DNA from: Arcobacter sp. UBA7394 | GTDB taxonomy: Bacteria; Campylobacterota; Campylobacteria; Campylobacterales; Arcobacteraceae | Length of the DNA: 10,891 nt | Direction: 5' to 3' | Assembly: GCA_002470185.1 (NCBI GenBank) | Contig: DKNG01000034.1 | Coordinates: 1-10,891 of the forward strand | In this document: piece by piece, positions 1-5,472 of the stretch | Layout of the letters: the number at the start of each line of letters is the position of its first letter | Numbering within the stretch: the stretch's first letter is position 1 | Position numbers and translations under genes: made by a program | Notes under the pieces: model-generated | What the model was told of the DNA's origin: nothing | Database searches by the model: none | Seen by the model: only the letters and a program-made list of their open reading frames with translations

Positions 1-825
1 TGCCATTTTAGTTGCATTTTGAGTATTATTTCTTGTAATTGTTGTGATTTGCTCAACAGTTGCAGAAGTTTCCTCAAGAGAGGCTGCTTGCTCATTTGCT
101 TTTGTTGATAAATTTTCCATAGAATTTTTCATAACTGAAGCATTACTTTCTAGAGTCTGTCCATTATTTAAATTTAATTTTGCATTACTACCTAAAGAAT
201 CACCTAACATATTAATAGATTCCATAAGATCTAGCATATCTTTTTTCATATTATCAGGAATATCAATCTTTTGAGTAAAATCATTATTAGTATATGAGTT
301 AGAAACTGTTCTAATAGAAGTCATGTTTTCTTCAAGAACATCAAGCATACCATTTAAAGCATTTTTTAAAGCACGAATCATAAAATTTGACGAATCAGAA
401 TTAACTCTACAAGAAAATATACCTTGTTCAATTTTATTTAATGAAAGAATTATTTCACCTAAAACTTTCATATCTTCTTTTCTCATACTATCGAATGTGT
501 CATAATAAATATTCATTTCATTTAGTATTAAACCAATCTCATCATTTTTTATATATTTTGCTTTTTCTACACTATTACTTCTCATAAAAGTGAAATTAAC
601 TAAGTCATCTAAATATTTCTTAAATCTGTTAATTCCACCTACTATTCTCTTTGCCGCAGCATTTGTTGTAATAAAAATCAAAACAGCAAAAACTGCATTT
701 ATTGCTATAATTGCAATAATATCCGAAGTAGTCATAATAGCTATTATACTAATACATGCAAACCCAAGTTGTGTCAATAACATGTTAAGTAATAACTTTT
801 TATTGGTAGTGATATTTGTGAACAT
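1..825 (-). CDS. Methyl-accepting chemotaxis protein, N-terminal part (cut by left edge)
   Basis: This is an inner-membrane chemoreceptor that would relay a signal to the CheA/CheW array. The frame is open from the ATG at 825 to the left edge (275 codons, no stop). An AGGAG ribosome site (830-834) lies 4 nt upstream of the ATG. Residues 11-31 and 35-56 form two hydrophobic segments joined by only a few residues, so there is essentially no periplasmic sensor domain. HAMP-like helical linker follows (about 57-110, 120-175 and 178-212, the last with the typical NDFTQKI pattern). The start of the signalling coiled coil comes next, with NEQAASLEETSATVEQI at 244-260, a signature of the MCP methylation-helix region. 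The C-terminal hairpin tip lies outside the window. The absence of a ligand domain suggests it senses through the membrane, the HAMP region or a partner. The family is near certain and the ligand is unknown. Confidence 0.93.
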   Translation of the reverse strand, partial: MFTNITTNKKLLLNMLLTQLGFACISIIAIMTTSDIIAIIAINAVFAVLIFITTNAAAKRIVGGINRFKKYLDDLVNFTFMRSNSVEKAKYIKNDEIGLILNEMNIYYDTFDSMRKEDMKVLGEIILSLNKIEQGIFSCRVNSDSSNFMIRALKNALNGMLDVLEENMTSIRTVSNSYTNNDFTQKIDIPDNMKKDMLDLMESINMLGDSLGSNAKLNLNNGQTLESNASVMKNSMENLSTKANEQAASLEETSATVEQITTITRNNTQNATKMA

Positions 826-834
826 AATTCTCCT

Positions 835-855
835 AAATCAATTTATAATTGATTT
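835..855 (-). repeat. Inverted repeat in the MCP 5' leader
   Basis: AAATCAAT and ATTGATTT form a perfect 8-bp inverted repeat around a 5-nt loop. It ends directly beside the AGGAG ribosome site of the MCP gene and lies downstream of its candidate promoter, so it would be a hairpin in the mRNA leader or an operator. The arms are AT-rich, so the hairpin is weak. A role in translation or repressor binding is inference only. Confidence 0.4.
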
Positions 856-874
856 CATATTTTTTTTAAATGAC

Positions 875-880
875 ATTATA
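875..880 (-). promoter_or_regulatory. Candidate -10 box for the MCP gene
   Basis: A perfect TATAAT on the minus strand would start transcription near 868 and give a leader of about 43 nt that includes the inverted repeat. No convincing -35 is seen, which is usual for sigma-70 promoters in Campylobacterota. Confidence 0.5.
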
Positions 881-892
881 GTTACTTTTAGA

Positions 893-898
893 TAAAAT
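893..898 (+). promoter_or_regulatory. Candidate -10 box giving a leaderless mRNA for the 57-aa gene
   Basis: TAAAAT, preceded by TTAGA, ends exactly 6 nt before the ATG at 905, so the predicted +1 is the A of the start codon. There is no purine-rich ribosome site between the box and the ATG. This -10 and that of the MCP gene lie about 12 nt apart on opposite strands, so the two promoters would compete. Confidence 0.5.
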
Positions 899-904
899 AC
901 GATT

Positions 905-1078
905 ATGGAAAAAAGAATAATTTGTCAGAAATGTATACACTATTATGTTACATGGGAGCCATCAAATCCCCATGGTTGCAATGCATATGCTTTTAAATCT
1001 AAAACAATACCATCAGTTGTTGTAAAAAGATCAAGTGGTGCAGATTGTAACTTTTATCAACAAAAATCTCAAAATTAA
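905..1078 (+). CDS. Small four-cysteine protein (57 aa), function unknown
   Basis: The product begins MEKRIICQKC and has cysteines at positions 7, 10, 25 and 48. The CxxC pair, the PHGC motif (22-25) and the last Cys could bind one zinc ion or an iron-sulphur centre. There is no membrane segment or signal peptide, so it is presumably cytoplasmic. The middle (YYVTWEPSNPHGC) is rich in aromatics. I recall similar short proteins in Campylobacterota, sometimes labelled uracil-DNA glycosylase. At 57 residues the protein has none of that enzyme's fold or motifs, so such a label should not be carried over. It starts at the ATG just downstream of a -10 box, apparently without a leader. The gene is probably real given its conserved-looking composition, which is unlike the AT-driven frames around it. 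Its function is unknown. Confidence 0.72.
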   Translation: MEKRIICQKCIHYYVTWEPSNPHGCNAYAFKSKTIPSVVVKRSSGADCNFYQQKSQN

Positions 1079-1332
1079 ATAAATTTTTCAAAAAATAATT
1101 TCTATCTTTAATAGAAATAATAATTAAATATTTTAAATATCCAAAATAAAAATAATAAAAAAATGCGATATTCAAAAATAAAAAAGCAAAAAAGCAAAAA
1201 TTTATAATAAAAATCAAAGGGTTATTCATACAAATTTGGATAATATACGAGATTAAACAGTATGATAAAACATCATATAAACACTAAACCATAATGGTTT
1301 ATTTACAATTAAGCATGAAATAGGAGATAACT
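1079..1332. other. AT-rich gene-free region
   Basis: No credible gene is seen on either strand. It holds a weak 8-bp hairpin at 1098-1118 (ATTTCTAT / ATAGAAAT, 5-nt loop) that may end transcription of the 57-aa gene, though no clean T-tract follows. A purine-rich low-complexity run (about 1140-1205) includes a short AAAAAAGC tandem repeat. Possible -10 boxes for the dUTPase gene are TATGAT (1261-1266) and TATAAA (1276-1281). A palindrome lies at 1285-1301. I cannot decide between the two promoters from sequence alone. Confidence 0.5.
1285..1301. promoter_or_regulatory. 17-bp palindrome, candidate operator of the HTH-dUTPase gene
   Basis: TAAACCAT and ATGGTTTA form a perfect 8-bp inverted repeat around a single central A, ending 31 bp before the TTG start. 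It lies at or just downstream of the transcription start predicted from either nearby -10 candidate, a typical repressor position. It is too tight around its centre to form an RNA hairpin, so a dimeric DNA-binding protein is the more natural reader. The HTH-like domain of the downstream product makes autoregulation a testable idea. Confidence 0.4.
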
Positions 1333-1335
1333 TTG
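1322..1335 (+). promoter_or_regulatory. Ribosome binding site fixing the TTG start of the dUTPase
   Basis: AGGAG at 1322-1326 stands 6 nt before TTG at 1333. The only nearby in-frame ATG (1315) runs into TAG two codons later. The first internal methionine (residue 67) would remove the whole N-terminal domain and has no such site. Confidence 0.75.
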
Positions 1336-2256
1336 TTATATAAAGATTTAAAAGAGAGCATTAAATCACTTGGATTTGTATCTATTGAGGATTTTGTTCA
1401 ATATATTGGAGTAACATCATCAGATGTATTAGAATGGGAAGAAAAAGACGATGTACCTTATACTATCTCACTAATCATTCACTTATTAAAAGGTGAAAAA
1501 GAACTACCAAATACTTTATCATTAGACAGTATGGTTGAAGAGTGTTTACCTTTAGCTGAACTATTAGAAGAAGCATCTTCTTTCCCTCATAAATTAGAAG
1601 AAATGTTTTTATTACAAAAAGAGTTAAATGACTCAACAAATGGTAAAAACTGGGAATTAGGTGTAAACAAATTCGGAAAAGAAATTAACTGGATTAGATG
1701 TATTCATATGGAAGTTGCAGAATTAATTGATTCAACACCTTGGAAACACTGGAAAAATATTAATGCACAGCCAGATATGAATAATATTCATGTTGAACTT
1801 GTTGATATTTGGCATTTCTTAATGTCTTACATCTTGCAAGAAACAAATGTACCAAAAGCAGTTTCATTAGTAAATACTCACTGTATTTATGAAGCAGTTG
1901 AAGATGTAGATGTAAAACCAATGATTAAAGAATCAGAAAAATTATCATATATTGCTTTAGCAATTGAAACTGGTAACATGCCTTCATTTAGTGGTATTGA
2001 AAGATTTATTGATCAATTCTTCAGATGTTGTAAAATTTCTGGATTATCGTTTACTTGGTTACAAAAACTATATATTGGTAAAAATTGTTTAAATAAATTT
2101 AGACAAGACAATGGATACAAAGAAGGAACTTATATTAAAATTTGGAATGGTGACGAAGATAACGTAGTTATGGTTGCAATTTTAGAACAAATGGAAAGTG
2201 TAAGTTTTGATATTTTATATAATAAATTAGAAGAAGCTTATAAAACTTGTAAATAA
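1333..2256 (+). CDS. dut: Dimeric dUTPase with N-terminal helix-turn-helix-like domain
   Basis: It hydrolyses dUTP to dUMP and pyrophosphate, keeping uracil out of DNA and supplying dUMP for dTMP synthesis in the cytoplasm. Residues 88-307 match the all-alpha dimeric dUTPase/dUDPase family (MazG-like NTP pyrophosphatases, unrelated to trimeric dUTPases). The metal-binding ExxE is E127/E130 (HMEVAELID) and ExxD is E155/D158 (VELVDIW). The WKHWKN segment (137-142) and the C-terminal block IGKNCLNKFRQDNGY (248-262) are as I remember them from Campylobacter jejuni Dut. That enzyme is about 230 residues. Here about 87 extra N-terminal residues precede it. Residues 2-52 read as short helices ending in SIEDFVQYIGVTSSDVLEWE, the pattern of XRE/CI-type HTH domains, followed by a linker with acidic helices. 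The gene is monocistronic, with a terminator at 2262-2293. The enzyme call is secure. DNA binding by the N-terminus is inference. Confidence 0.93.
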   Translation: MLYKDLKESIKSLGFVSIEDFVQYIGVTSSDVLEWEEKDDVPYTISLIIHLLKGEKELPNTLSLDSMVEECLPLAELLEEASSFPHKLEEMFLLQKELNDSTNGKNWELGVNKFGKEINWIRCIHMEVAELIDSTPWKHWKNINAQPDMNNIHVELVDIWHFLMSYILQETNVPKAVSLVNTHCIYEAVEDVDVKPMIKESEKLSYIALAIETGNMPSFSGIERFIDQFFRCCKISGLSFTWLQKLYIGKNCLNKFRQDNGYKEGTYIKIWNGDEDNVVMVAILEQMESVSFDILYNKLEEAYKTCK

Positions 2257-2261
2257 ACACT

Positions 2262-2293
2262 CTATAGCTAAAAAGGTCTCTTTTTAGCTATAG
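2262..2293. terminator. Bidirectional hairpin between converging genes
   Basis: CTATAGCTAAAAA (2262-2274) and TTTTTAGCTATAG (2281-2293) form a perfect 13-bp stem with a 6-nt loop. Each arm brings A or T runs, so T-rich sequence follows on both strands. It would end dut transcription on the plus strand and the carbonic anhydrase-like gene on the minus strand. The stop codon of the latter (2284-2286) lies inside the stem. Confidence 0.75.
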
Positions 2294-2784
2294 TCATTTT
2301 TATAATCTACATAATGAGCTGCATGTTTAATTAATCCAGCTTCATCCTCTTCTGTAAGTTGTTTTACAACTTTAGCAGGACTTCCCATAATTAATGATCT
2401 TGGTGGAAATTTCTTTCCTGATGTAACTAATGAATTAGCTCCAACAATACTACCTTTACCAATAACAGCATCATCTAAAACTGTAGCACTCATACCAATA
2501 AGACAATTATCTTCAATTTTACAACCATGTAACATAACCTTATGTCCAATAGTAACATTATCTCCAATAATAGTAGAAGTGTGTGCGTCGGTATGAATCA
2601 TTGATAAATCTTGAACATTAGTATTTTTACCAATTCTAACTTTATTTACATCTGATCTAATAACACATTGAAACCATACAGATGAATTTTCGCCTATTTC
2701 AACATCACCTATAACATCTGCACTTGGTGCAATCCAAGCTTTAGGATCAATCTTTGGGTAGAATTCTTTGAATTTTAATATCAT
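2284..2784 (-). CDS. Gamma-class carbonic anhydrase-like hexapeptide-repeat protein
   Basis: This is a 166-residue left-handed beta-helix protein of the YrdA/PaaY/CamH group, the usual length for the group. Many hexapeptide turns are visible (VIGDVEIGENSSVW, IIGDNVTIG, VIGKGSIVGANSLV). The three metal-binding histidines of the gamma-carbonic anhydrase site are present: H64 (MIHT), H81 (IGH) and H86 (LHG). R43, D45 and Q58 sit where the Methanosarcina Cam enzyme has its conserved Arg, Asp and Gln. The acidic loop of Cam that carries the proton-shuttle glutamate is absent, as in CamH-type members, so carbonic anhydrase activity is plausible but not certain. The C-terminal helix (about 141-162) is typical. 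There is no signal peptide. AGGAAG (2790-2795) lies 5 nt before the ATG. It has its own promoter and stands apart from the upstream operon. Confidence 0.9.
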   Translation of the reverse strand: MILKFKEFYPKIDPKAWIAPSADVIGDVEIGENSSVWFQCVIRSDVNKVRIGKNTNVQDLSMIHTDAHTSTIIGDNVTIGHKVMLHGCKIEDNCLIGMSATVLDDAVIGKGSIVGANSLVTSGKKFPPRSLIMGSPAKVVKQLTEEDEAGLIKHAAHYVDYKNDYS

Positions 2785-2812
2785 ATTTGCTTCCTATAAA
2801 ATTTTGAGAATT

Positions 2813-2818
2813 ATTATA
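2813..2818 (-). promoter_or_regulatory. Candidate -10 box for the carbonic anhydrase-like gene
   Basis: TATAAT on the minus strand predicts a start near 2806 and a leader of about 22 nt carrying the AGGAAG ribosome site. It lies downstream of the operon terminator, so this gene should be transcribed independently. Confidence 0.5.
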
Positions 2819-2840
2819 TCTAGTAGTATTTAAAAAGGCA

Positions 2841-2875
2841 AGATAAAACAAACAAAGAGCATTACTCTTTATTTG
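2841..2875 (-). terminator. Intrinsic terminator of the ligase/peptidase operon
   Basis: On the minus strand CAAATAAAGAG (2865-2875) pairs with CTCTTTGTTTG (2849-2859) over 11 bp with one U-G wobble, around a 5-nt loop, followed by TTTTATCT. The TAA stop of the M14 gene (2862-2864) lies in the loop, so terminator and coding end overlap. Confidence 0.75.
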
Positions 2876-5459
2876 CTTTGTATTCAACAATAATAGGTTC
2901 AGAATAATTTGGTACATCATCATAAGTAAATATTGCGTAATATTTATCTATATCTTTTGCTCCAAAATCATCATAAGTGTAATTATCACTTCCTGCATAA
3001 AGTTTTTGTCCATCATGAGAAGAAAGAGGTTTTCTATATGCATTTTTAATAACCTTAACACCCTTAAAATCAGGATGATCAGGATTATCCCAAGTAAGCT
3101 TAATACGTCCACTATCATTAATTACTTTTCCATTTGAAGGTTTTTCTAAAGGAAATCTTCTCTTTGGAATATATTCAACAATTAATTTTGGAGATAAAGA
3201 AAGATTTTTAATCTCCCATGAAACTTTTTTATCTTTAAGAGCTCTCTTAGAAGATGTTGGTTTTAAAACAAAAGCAACAGTTGCTTTTTCTTTTAATTTT
3301 TCATTTAATGTTATTTCAGAAAAAGAATCAAACATAAAATATTGAGTTTGATTGTTCTTAAGCTCAGTAGCACTAACATCATAGCCAACATTTTGAATAA
3401 TATCTCTATTAGTAATATTTTGATAATCTTGGTCAATACTTGTATCTACAAATTCAAGATGGAATCTAATATCATCTTTAATATAAATACGAGTAGAGTT
3501 TAATTCAAAATATGCTTTTGTAATCATAGTTTCATCATATGGAGGTAATGCAGATAAATCAAATTCAAAACTAGAATAAATTGGAGCTCCAGCCTCATCA
3601 AATCCTGCTGTAATTTCATCTGTAATTACATTTTCTTTACTTACTGTATAAACAGCTTTTGGATAAAGAGCAGAAATATTTGGTTTTTCAGTATATGTTA
3701 ACTCAAGTCTTGGTCTATAAGGTAAACCCATACCAAACTTACCATATCCAATATCCCATTGCATCATTTGTCTACTACGACCAATTCTTAACTCTTTTGG
3801 CCCTTCAATTCTTAATACAACTTTATCATCAACAATTGATTTTTTTAGGTATTCACATTCAATTCCTGAGAAATGCCATGTTCTCCAAATACCTTGTGTC
3901 AATTGATGTGAAGCTGTAGGTCTTCCAACATATTTTAATAGTTCCATATTTTCAACATCATCAAAAGAAGTAATATCACCCATTTTTCTTTGATCAACAA
4001 TTGCTACATTCCATTCACCGTATTTTTCAATAGTTGTGGATACTCTATTAATTGGATATAAATTAAAATCAGCAGATTTAATAAGAGCATTGCTAGGTAA
4101 TGATTTTAAATTAATAGTTACAACTGCATAAGAAACACCTTTGTTTTCATCAACTCCAACAAACAAAGAATTAATTCCAAAATGTTTAGCATTGTTATTT
4201 ATATTTTCAGAAACATAACCTGTTTCTTTAGCACTTGCATAATATGTTCTACTAAACTCATCATATTCAACAGTTGTTCGAACTTTTATTTGAGGATAAA
4301 AAGGTGATTTTTGAAAATTGTCTTTATTAACTACTCTAATATTATAAAAATAGTCTTTATTTGATGATAAATTAATATCGCTAAATTCTAAACTTTTTGT
4401 TCTAGCAATAAGATTACTATCATTACAAAAAGATTTATCTTTTAAACTTCTATATATTTCAAAAAATACATCATTATTTGAAATATCATAATCCCATTTA
4501 AGATTTACATGGTTTGATCCAAACTCTGTAACTTCAAAAGAATTAACTCTTTTAACAATATTATTCTTGCAGTAATAAGGTGCTTCTTTAACCGCAGCTA
4601 ATAAAGCAGGGATATGTTCTCTTAAGTTTTCATTCATATCATCTAAATAATCAGAAATATTTCTTGTTCCAACTTCAACTACACTTGAGATTATTCCTTT
4701 TGAATAATAGAACTCTCTACCACTTCCTGAAATAAGTTTCGATGGCGGTTTACCTTGATGAATTCCATACTCTCTACCTGATATTTTTTTAATCTCTTCT
4801 GCCATATTTGCACAAAGTGTATTCATATCAGTTGTATCAATTGTATCTTCATGTCTAAAATCATGAGCAGGGAAAAACACATTTCCTTGTGAGTGATAAT
4901 CTAAAGCAATAGTAATGTGATCTGCATTTTTTTCAACAAACTCTTTAAGTGCTCTTGTTTCTGGTTCTGAAAAAGGTTCAGGTCCACCATAAACATTAGA
5001 AGTAGTTGAACTTGATTTAATAAAACCAATAGGGAAGTTTCTATTTAAATCAACACCATACGTTCCATCAGCATTTACACGTCTATTTTTTCTCCAAAAA
5101 GAGAAATGATTTCTTGAGTATTCATAACCATCTGGATTTGCACATGGCACCATATATATAGTTGTTGTATCTAAATAAGCTTTTAATGTTCTATCATTTT
5201 CATAATTCTCTAAAACATATTTAGCAAATTCAATAGCTAATTCATGACCAACCCATTCTCTAGCATGAATTGTTCCTGTAAAGAATAGGGCAGGTCTTTT
5301 ATTAGCAGTTTTGATATCTTTAGAGATAGTAATTAAATTAATATCTCTTTTTTCCCACGTTTGTCCAATTGATTCTAAAGAAAAGTAAGCAGGAAATCTT
5401 TCCTGCAAATCTTTAAATATCTGTGTTGATTCATCGTATGATCTATAAAGTTGTTTCAA
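2862..5459 (-). CDS. M14 zinc carboxypeptidase with FnIII and DNRLRE-like domains (865 aa)
   Basis: It is predicted to remove C-terminal amino acids. Residues 1-295 form an M14 catalytic domain. Compared with bovine carboxypeptidase A it has the zinc ligands H65, E68 and H189, R126 (Arg127), N139/R140 (substrate carboxylate) and the catalytic E262 (Glu270). The position of Ile255 in the specificity pocket is R248, as in carboxypeptidase O, which suggests acidic C-terminal residues. Tyr248 appears to be Lys241. An FnIII-like domain (304-397), two DNRLRE-like beta-sandwiches (about 403-590 and 597-765, with FDLSALPP and RPRLELTY patterns) and a final FnIII-like domain (768-862) follow. There is no propeptide and no signal peptide, although these accessory domains are usual in secreted proteins. 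The TTG start at 5459 lies 3 nt after the stop of the upstream gene, in the same frame. The first internal ATG (residue 103) would destroy the active site. It is the last gene of the operon. Family certain, substrate inferred. Confidence 0.9.
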   Translation of the reverse strand: MKQLYRSYDESTQIFKDLQERFPAYFSLESIGQTWEKRDINLITISKDIKTANKRPALFFTGTIHAREWVGHELAIEFAKYVLENYENDRTLKAYLDTTTIYMVPCANPDGYEYSRNHFSFWRKNRRVNADGTYGVDLNRNFPIGFIKSSSTTSNVYGGPEPFSEPETRALKEFVEKNADHITIALDYHSQGNVFFPAHDFRHEDTIDTTDMNTLCANMAEEIKKISGREYGIHQGKPPSKLISGSGREFYYSKGIISSVVEVGTRNISDYLDDMNENLREHIPALLAAVKEAPYYCKNNIVKRVNSFEVTEFGSNHVNLKWDYDISNNDVFFEIYRSLKDKSFCNDSNLIARTKSLEFSDINLSSNKDYFYNIRVVNKDNFQKSPFYPQIKVRTTVEYDEFSRTYYASAKETGYVSENINNNAKHFGINSLFVGVDENKGVSYAVVTINLKSLPSNALIKSADFNLYPINRVSTTIEKYGEWNVAIVDQRKMGDITSFDDVENMELLKYVGRPTASHQLTQGIWRTWHFSGIECEYLKKSIVDDKVVLRIEGPKELRIGRSRQMMQWDIGYGKFGMGLPYRPRLELTYTEKPNISALYPKAVYTVSKENVITDEITAGFDEAGAPIYSSFEFDLSALPPYDETMITKAYFELNSTRIYIKDDIRFHLEFVDTSIDQDYQNITNRDIIQNVGYDVSATELKNNQTQYFMFDSFSEITLNEKLKEKATVAFVLKPTSSKRALKDKKVSWEIKNLSLSPKLIVEYIPKRRFPLEKPSNGKVINDSGRIKLTWDNPDHPDFKGVKVIKNAYRKPLSSHDGQKLYAGSDNYTYDDFGAKDIDKYYAIFTYDDVPNYSEPIIVEYKANKE

Positions 5460-5472
5460 GGATTACTCTCCT
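5457..5472 (-). promoter_or_regulatory. Ribosome binding site fixing the TTG start of the M14 gene
   Basis: AGGAG (5468-5472) lies in the last codons of the ATP-grasp/HhH gene, 8 nt before TTG (5457-5459). The upstream stop TAA (5463-5465) sits between them, so translation is probably coupled to the upstream gene. The start cannot lie further upstream because of this in-frame stop. Confidence 0.65.

Noticed and set aside
590..895. A hydrophobic 101-codon frame on the plus strand
   Set aside because: It is antisense to the membrane segments of the MCP, whose family motifs are unmistakable. Antisense of hydrophobic codons is often hydrophobic too.
1140..1205. A short AAAAAAGC-type repeat that might be taken for a CRISPR or satellite array
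   Set aside because: There are only about two imperfect units, with no spacers and no cas genes. It is low-complexity A-rich DNA.
999..1229. A 76-codon open frame on the minus strand, rich in Phe, Ile and Leu
   Set aside because: It overlaps the four-Cys gene and the AT-rich intergenic run. Its composition is what A-rich plus-strand DNA gives by chance, and it has no ribosome site.
3659..3919. An 86-codon plus-strand frame inside the M14 gene
   Set aside because: It is the shadow of a well-conserved coding frame on the minus strand, with no ribosome site or family resemblance.
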